Assembly (NCBI RefSeq): GCF_001704415.2
Contig: NC_030816.1
Coordinates: 80,788,713-80,852,712 of the forward strand
DNA: 64,000 nt
From: Capra hircus
Taxonomy: Eukaryota > Chordata > Mammalia > Artiodactyla > Bovidae
Direction: 5' to 3'
Shown: one piece after another, positions 58,556 to 64,000 of the stretch
How the letters are laid out: each line of letters opens with the position of its first letter
Position numbering within the stretch: position 1 is the first letter of the stretch
Notes under the pieces: model-generated
The model's database searches: none
The model's input: only the letters and a program-made list of their open reading frames with translations
What the model was told of the DNA's origin: nothing
Program-made: the position numbers and the translations under genes

Positions 58556-58705
58556 ATGCCACCTCAGTACGGACAGCAGGGTGTGAGTGGTTACTGCCAG
58601 CAGGGCCAGCAGCCTTACTACAACCAGCAGCCGCAGCCTCCGCACCTTCCCCCGCAGGCGCCATATCTGCCCTCCCAGTCCCAGCAGAGGTACCAGCCAC
58701 AGCAG
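58556..58705 (+). CDS. ARID1B: ARID1B internal coding exon (50 codons, partial gene)
   Basis: The exon encodes 50 residues, beginning MPPQYGQQGV and ending QSQQRYQPQQ, with 17 Gln, 11 Pro and 6 Tyr. I recognise this as the low-complexity N-terminal part of ARID1B, upstream of the ARID domain. ARID1B is the ARID-containing subunit of the nuclear BAF (SWI/SNF) chromatin remodelling complex and is mutually exclusive with ARID1A. The limits are set by TTGACAG before 58556 and CAG|GTGAGC at 58703-58711. The length divides by three, so both introns are phase 0 and skipping the exon would keep the frame. The initial ATG is an internal Met, not a start codon. No ARID domain or catalytic motif lies here and none is expected; this region is disordered and prion-like. 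Residue 36 of the exon is Pro where I remember Gln in the human protein (from memory, unchecked). If the intron were retained, the frame would run 47 more codons to a stop near 58849. ARID1A is the alternative, but its matching segment differs. Confidence 0.93.
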
Positions 58706-58711
58706 GTGAGC
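58703..58711 (+). promoter_or_regulatory. ARID1B: 5' splice site of the ARID1B exon
   Basis: CAG|GTGAGC is close to the ideal U1-complementary donor, with the GT at 58706-58707. It follows the last codon (CAG, Gln) exactly, giving a phase 0 junction. Confidence 0.88.
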
Positions 58712-59912
58712 GCATTCCTCGTCCCCAGGCCTCTGTCCTGTGTCCAAAGGCCACCCTGGGTTCTGAGACATCTTCCTGTCCCATTTAGAGAATTTCTGTT
58801 CTCAGTGGGGAAAAATGAAGTTTTGAGAAAATGTAGAACTATATCCTAAACTGTTTGTTTATGAATGGATGTTGGAGATTGAAGGGTGGGAAGAATAAGT
58901 AAGCTTAATAGCTTCTTACATTACCGGTTAGTGACAGCAGAAAATGTCAGTCATTACATGTTCTTTGTCATGTGTATTCCAAATCTTACAAGAAAGTACT
59001 CTGTCACTTTGTTGAGGCTTATTGAGGAAAATGGTTTTATTGATCATTTAATCTTGCTAGTTGGCACATACATGGTGTTTTATCTTGAGCTTTCTTTTGA
59101 TTTGTTTTAATGGTAAGTGCTACTGTATCAAAAACATTGTTGCCTTTGGCAGTATTATTCTTCCTAAACTAGTTTATAAACAGATAATCACTTCAATTAC
59201 AATATATTAAAATACTAAAGGGAATCATGTACTTTGAGTATGTTAAACAGTTTCTAGTTTAAATTAGCCTCATTAAATACTCTTTGAGGTTATTGGGCTG
59301 CATATTTCAGCTTACATGATTTGTTGAAAAATAGTACACATGCTTTGGGTACAGTGATTCAGTTTGATCTTGTTTTAGAGATTGTCACCGAAGATATTAA
59401 AAGGCATCGTGAACTCAGGACCTGTACTCTGAATTCAAATAGAACTTTCATAGCACTTTCAGTCATAAGCATCAAATTGTAACTTTGCATTTTGTGTTTT
59501 TGTCTCTTCTTTCTTTTTGGTGGGTGGGGGTGATGAAGATGGGGAAGACAGTGGCACTGACTGTTCAGTCTTCAAAATGATTCCTAGCCAGCTTGGGGTG
59601 ATTGCTGATGCTAGGCAAAATATATAAATATATGAAGCTTAATTTTAACAAATTCAGCTGATTTCTAAAGTATTTTATTGGATTCTTTGTAGGCTTTTTC
59701 CGTGTGATTTTTATTTAAGAATTCCAAAAAGAGTTTATAGCTTTAAACAAAACAGTGTAACAGCTGAGATTGAAGAGGCTATAGAATCTTGTGTTTTGCA
59801 TATGTATTTGCAAAATTTAAAGCAGTTTATAGATGTAGGAATGTACATTATTTCAAAGTTATTTAGTCTGTTCTTTTATTAAAATCAGGAAAATTAAATA
59901 ACCTTATAATAC

Positions 59913-59950
59913 CATTTCTTTTTTTTTTTTTTAATACCATTTCTTTTTAA
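59913..59950. repeat. Tandem ATACCATTTCTTTTT with T run
   Basis: ATACCATTTCTTTTT occurs twice with a T stretch of variable length between (period about 27-28 bp). Confidence 0.85.
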
Positions 59951-60079
59951 GTGAGCTCTGGTATCTGGGTTTATAATATATAAAGTTAAAGATTTTTTCA
60001 TGGGCTTTCAGAGCCTTATTGAACTCTGTAGGCAAAATGTTTTGTCAAGTTATCAAAGTTTAAGAAGGACTCAACAGAG

Positions 60080-60253
60080 ATATTGCATTAGTCATTTTAC
60101 TTCATTGTGCTATAATGAATCTGATTGTACAACCAAATTGGTTAAGGATTCTGAGTGCCTGTCATTTCCTTCCAAAACCAAGTTCAAAATTTACTTCCTT
60201 GATGAAGCATTCACTGATGACTTCTTCCACATGGCAGTTAGTTATTTAATATC
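60080..60253 (+). repeat. Possible L2-type remnant, target of the LTR
   Basis: TTCAAAATTTACTTCCTTGA, TGAAGCATTCACTGATGAC resembles L2 3' sense sequence (CACCTTCTC, GAGGCCTTCCCTGAC). Weak. Confidence 0.35.
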
Positions 60254-60487
60254 TGTAAGGCCGGACCCTGGGGGCCATGATAGGCCGCCCCTCCTCTCCC
60301 TCCTGCTGGCGGGGGATGTCCCTAACAGAAGGAGCCTCCCAGATCCTGGGGACCAATGACAGCACACTTCACCAGCTAAAGCTGCCCCACCCAGCCACGT
60401 AGAAGGACCTGTCAGCCTGCGACGCCTTGGCCTAGCAACCTATCCAAACCCCTGTCCATCTAGCCTGACCATCCCTGGCAACGAATG

Positions 60488-60495
60488 TATAAAAA
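60488..60495 (+). promoter_or_regulatory. TATA box of the solo LTR
   Basis: TATAAAAA about 68 bp upstream of the ATTAAA signal. It would initiate transcription in the sense direction of ARID1B if active. Confidence 0.6.
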
Positions 60496-60555
60496 CCACC
60501 CCCAACACGGTCCCGGAGCGGACTTCCTCGACCTGCCCGCCGGGAGCGCTTCGAC

Positions 60556-60561
60556 ATTAAA
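60556..60561 (+). terminator. LTR polyadenylation signal
   Basis: ATTAAA followed by GT/T-rich sequence (GTCTGTTAG, TCTTTTGATGTCCTGG). It is in ARID1B sense orientation, so it could act as a weak intronic polyadenylation site. Confidence 0.55.
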
Positions 60562-60762
60562 AAGTCTGTTAGACACTCTTTTGATGTCCTGGTCTTTTAC
60601 CTAACAATATCCTTTCTATTTAAATATTTAAAGCATACTACAGGTAAAGTCTGATTTTTATGAGTACTATTCAGATGTGCTTAGTTTAGGTCTATTTTAT
60701 GCTTTGAGCGATACTACCATTGTTTTATTAACTTGAATACAATAAACTATATGTCAGGAAGT

Positions 60763-60884
60763 GAAGTGAAATCGCTCAGTCGTGTCTGACTCTTTGCGAC
60801 CCCATGGACTGTAGCCTACCAGGCTCCTCTGTACATTGGATTCTCCAGGCAAGGATACTGGAATGGGTTGCCATGTCCTTCTCC
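60763..60884 (-). mobile_element. Bov-tA body-only SINE with 14-bp TSD, antisense
   Basis: GAAGTGAAATCGCTCAGTCG to GGTTGCCATGTCCTTCTCC. A perfect duplication ATATGTCAGGAAGT lies at 60749-60762 and 60885-60898. The head is absent (5' truncation). Confidence 0.95.
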
Positions 60885-60898
60885 ATATGTCAGGAAGT

Positions 60899-61430
60899 AC
60901 TGTATAAAAATGACTTGATGTAAATACTTTTTTTTTTTTGTATATTCTGAGGAAAGTCAATTATTTCCGAAAGTATATTGGAATTTTTTTCTTCTTTTCA
61001 CTATAGAATATCTAACTATTTTTTAAGTTTCTATAAACTCTTTTGGGACAAAGAAGTAGAAATCAGAGATATTTAGGGACCCTAATGAGAGGGTCTGGTT
61101 TTACAGGAACAGTTTTGATTTTTAGGGAGTTAGATATTTATATATATTGGGAAGTTTATCTCGGAAATGACATCTAGCATTTTCGATATAGTTAGTACCT
61201 CAAAACTGGAATAACAGCCTCCCCCGAATCTATTCCAAAACAAAGTAAAAATAACCACTAGAATATCTTCAAATCAATCTGACTTTTAATAAGAATTTTT
61301 AATACTGAGTTCACATTTAAAAAATGAAGAAACTCAACTGTTTTGATTGAAGAAGCCAGTGTTTCATGACAGACAGAACATTCCTTCCTGTAGACTTTCC
61401 TTTTCTTTCTAGACATTGCATGCATCAGTT
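60899..61430. other. Intronic sequence, no recognised element
   Basis: AT-rich; no recognised repeat or exon. Confidence 0.4.
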
Positions 61431-63657
61431 CAGTTCAGTTCAGTCGCTCAGTCGTGTCCTACTCTTTGCGACCCCATGAATCGCAGCACGCCAGGGCTCT
61501 CTGTCCATCACCAACTCCCAAAGTTCACTCAGACTCAATGTCCATCGAGTCCGTGATGCCATCCAGCCATCTCATCCTCTGTCGTCCCCTTCTCCTCCTG
61601 CCCCCAATCTCTCCCAGCATCAGAGTCTTTTCCAATGATTCAAATCTTTGCATGAGGTGGCCAAAGTACTGGAGTTTCAGCTTGAGCATCATTCCTTCCA
61701 AAGAAATCCCAGGGCTGATCTCCTTCAGAATGGATGGTTGGATCTCCTTGCAGTCCAAGGGACCCTCAAGAGTCTTCTTCAACACCACAGTTCAAACACA
61801 TCAATTCTTCGGCGCTCAGCCTTCTTCACAGTCCAACTTTCACATCCATACATGACCACAGGAAAAACCATAGCCTTGACTAGACGGACCTTTGTTGGCA
61901 AAGTAATGTCTCTGCTTTTGAATATACTATCTAGGTTGGTCCTAATTTTTCTTCCAAGGAGTAAGTGTCTTTTAATTTCATGGCTGCAGTCACCATCTGC
62001 ATTGATTTTGGAGCCCCAAAAAATAAAGTCTGACACTGTTTCTACTGTTTCCCCATCTATTTCCCATGAAGTGATGGGACCAGATGCCATGATCTTCGTT
62101 TTCTGAATGTTGAGTTTTAAGCCAACTTTTTCACTCTCCTCTCTCACTTTCATCAAGAGGCTTTTTAGTTCCCTCTTCACTTTCTAACATAAGGGTGGTG
62201 TTATCTGCATATCTGAGGTGATTGATATTTCTCCCGCCAATCTTGATTCCAGCTTGTGTTTCTTCCAGTCCAGCGTCTCTCATGATGTACTCTGCATAGA
62301 AGTTAAATAAGCAGGGTGACAATATACAGCCTTGATGTGCTCCTTTCCCTATTTGGAACCAGTCTGTTGTTCCATGTCTAGTTCTAACTGTGGATTCATG
62401 ACCTGCATACAGATTCCTCAAGAGGCAGGCTAGGTGGTCTGGTATTCCCATCTCTTTTAGAATTGTCCACAGTTTATTGTGATCCACACAGTCAAAGGCT
62501 TTGGCATAGTCAAGAAAGCAGAAATAGATGTTTATCTGGAACTCTCTTGCTTCTTCCATGATCCAGCGGATGTTGGCAATTTGATCTCTGGTTCCTCTGC
62601 CTTTTCTAAAACCAGCTTGAACATCAGGGAGTTCACGGTTCACGTATTGCTGAAGCCTTGCTTGGAGAATTTTGAGCATTACTTTACTAGCATGTGAGAT
62701 GAGTGCAATTGTGCGGTAGTTTGAGCATTCTGTGGCATTGCCTTTCTTTGGAATTGGAATGAAAACTGACCTTTTCCAGTCCTGTGGCCACTGCTGAGTT
62801 TTCCAAACTTGCTGGCATATTGAGTGCAGCACTTTCACAGCATCATCTTTCAGGATTTGAAACAGCTCAACTGGAATTCCATGACCCCCACTAGCTTTGT
62901 TCGTAGTGATGCTTTCTAAGGCCCACTTGACTTCACATTCCAAGATGTCTGGCTCTAGATGAGTGATCACATCATCATGATTATCTGGGTTGTGAAGATC
63001 TTTTTTGTACAGTTCTTCCGTGTATTCTTGCCACCTCTTCTTCATATCTTCAGCTTCTGTTAGTTCCAGACCATTTCTGTCCTTTATTGAGCCCATCTTT
63101 GCATGAAATGTTCCCTTGGTATCTCTAATTTTCTTGAAGAGATCTCTAGTCTTTCCCATTCTGTTGTTTTCCTCTATTTCTTTGCATTGATAGCTGAAGA
63201 AGGCTTTCTTATCTCTTCTTGCTATTCTTTGGAACTCTGCTTTTCAGGTGCTTTTATCTTTCCTTTTCTCCTTTGCTTTTCGCCTGTCTTCTTTTCACAG
63301 CCATTTGTAAGGCCTCCCCAGACAGCCATTTTGCTTTTTTGCATTTCTTTTCCATGGGGATGGTCTTGATTCCTGTCTCCTGTACAGTGTCACGAACCTC
63401 ATTCCATAGTTCATCAGGCACTCTATCTATCAGATCTAGACTGTTAAGTCTATTTCTCACTTCCACTGTATAATCATAAGGGATTTGATTTAGGTCATAC
63501 CTGAATGGTCTAGCGGTTTTCTCTACTTTCTTCAATTTAAGTCTGAATTTGGCAATAAGGAGTTGGTGATCTGAGCCACAGTCAGCTCCTGGTCTTGTTT
63601 TTGTTGACTCTATAGAGCTTCTCCATCTTTGGCTGCAATGCATAGTCTGTTGATTCT
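61431..63657 (-). mobile_element. BovB LINE, 2.2-kb antisense copy (longest in the window)
   Basis: The 3' end lies at the left (GTTCAGTTCAGTTCAGTCGC). It covers the end of the endonuclease domain, the whole reverse transcriptase and the 3' end. The element is 5'-truncated inside the endonuclease; its right edge is near 63657. No TSD could be resolved. Confidence 0.94.
61525..63643 (-). pseudogene. BovB ORF2-like polyprotein pseudogene
   Basis: Read on the minus strand from 63643: the C-terminal part of the apurinic-like endonuclease (DCGSDHQLL, with the SDH catalytic motif) to a stop at 63254, then two stops and a shift. Frame 63159-62131 (342 codons, longest in the window) spans the reverse transcriptase: GGHGIPVELF, GFRKGRGTRDQIANI, motif A FLDYAKAFDCVDHNK and RYADNTTLM. 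The YADD box is YADN here, so a metal-binding Asp is lost. A +1 shift at 62171-62173 ends that frame. C-terminal frames 62180-61779 and 61788-61525 follow. Inactive for several independent reasons. Confidence 0.9.
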
Positions 63658-64000
63658 TGAACTAGGAGATCATCAGAAAGTATTACTTTGTGTCTTTTGT
63701 TAATGTGAAAGATGTAAAAGTTAATTTCAGAGTTCGATTAAGATACCTATCTTTGTTTTTTTTAACATTTTTTAATGTGTAATGTTCTGAATAATCAATA
63801 CATTCCCATGTGTCTAAAATTAAAAAGTACAAGGAAACGATAAAGATCTGAGTCTCCCAACACAGTTCCTCTTGCCTAGCTCACCAGCAAGCTTACCCTT
63901 TGCTAGATAACCACTTTATTAATGTTTCTTTAGTTTCCTTACAAAGAAGCAAAATACCATATTTTAATTGTTAGCTCTATTTTCACACAAATGTTGATAC
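63658..64000. other. Intronic sequence, no clear element
   Basis: A T-rich run at 63757-63775 precedes ACATTCCCATGTGTCTAAAA, which slightly resembles an old LINE. Nothing firm. Confidence 0.35.

Larger units (their letters stand above)
60254..60606 (+). mobile_element. Solo ERV LTR with 5-bp TSD
   Basis: 353 bp, TGTAAGG at the left and CCTAACA at the right (TG...CA, near-inverted ends). A perfect 5-bp duplication ATATC lies at 60249-60253 and 60607-60611. It contains a TATA box (TATAAAAA, 60488-60495) and a polyadenylation signal ATTAAA (60556-60561), spaced as in an LTR U3-R-U5. GC-rich compared with the surrounding intron. No gag/pol/env sequence adjoins, so it is a recombined solo LTR. 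The ERV class is undetermined. Confidence 0.9.
58706..64000 (+). other. ARID1B: ARID1B intron downstream of the exon (partial)
   Basis: No further exon is recognisable before the window ends. The intron carries a T-rich tandem (59913-59950), a solo ERV LTR, a short SINE body and a 2.2-kb antisense BovB. The sequence between 58712 and 60080 is AT-rich and shows no recognised element. Confidence 0.75.

Noticed and set aside
58470..58788. Antisense and alternative-frame ORFs across the ARID1B exon
   Set aside because: Shadows of the Q/P-rich exon; the sense frame with conserved splice sites explains the sequence.
62131..63159. 342-codon reverse transcriptase as a retron, group II intron or other bacterial RT system
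   Set aside because: The sequence order, 3' end and context are those of a BovB (RTE) LINE in a ruminant intron; no msr/msd or intron RNA structure is present.
1..64000. CRISPR array, operon, phage or defence system
   Set aside because: No regularly spaced direct repeats and no prokaryotic gene organisation; all signals are vertebrate nuclear.

Overview
The window is mammalian nuclear DNA from a ruminant. Three lineage-restricted repeat families identify it: BovB (RTE-class) LINEs, tRNA-Glu/BovB chimeric Bov-tA SINEs, and two-part BOV-A2 SINEs. Older mammalian repeats (L1, L2, MIR, MaLR LTR, a Tigger-like DNA transposon) lie underneath. I cannot separate cattle from sheep, goat or other pecorans by eye. 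No bacterial-type gene organisation is present, and nearly all long open frames fall in repeats or low-complexity DNA.

The only host coding sequence I can support is one 150-nt internal exon at 58556-58705 (+). It encodes 50 Gln/Pro/Tyr-rich residues that I recognise as part of the N-terminal disordered region of ARID1B, a DNA-binding subunit of the BAF (SWI/SNF) chromatin remodelling complex. It has a polypyrimidine tract and AG acceptor before it and a CAG|GTGAGC donor after it, and both exon boundaries are phase 0. So 1-58555 is intron of ARID1B (at least 58 kb) and 58706-64000 is the start of the next intron.

Layout: 1-12.7 kb is mostly unique AT-rich intron with two young SINE insertions. 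12.7-19.2 kb holds MIR, Tigger, L2 and MaLR relics. 19.6-21.8 kb has a ZNF143-like motif and a BovB inserted in an old LINE. 23.1-24.2 kb is a CpG-rich block, unusual this deep in an intron. 26.7-35 kb is dense in L1, BovB, BOV-A2, Bov-tA and an old LTR. 35-48 kb is sparse. 48-55.8 kb is very repeat-dense, including an L1 cut into five pieces by four younger ruminant insertions, and head-to-head or tail-to-tail BovB pairs. 58.6 kb is the exon. 60.25-60.6 kb is a solo ERV LTR with 5-bp target duplications. 61.4-63.66 kb is the longest BovB copy, on the minus strand.

There is no operon or multi-gene system here. The interest lies in retrotransposition biology (target-site duplications, 5' junction microrepeats, a head-only tailless SINE, recurring frame breaks in BovB) and in candidate intronic regulatory DNA (the CpG block, the ZNF143-like site, a sense solo LTR close to an exon). 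I found no convincing previously undescribed system. Repeat family names come from recognised consensus features, not from a database search.
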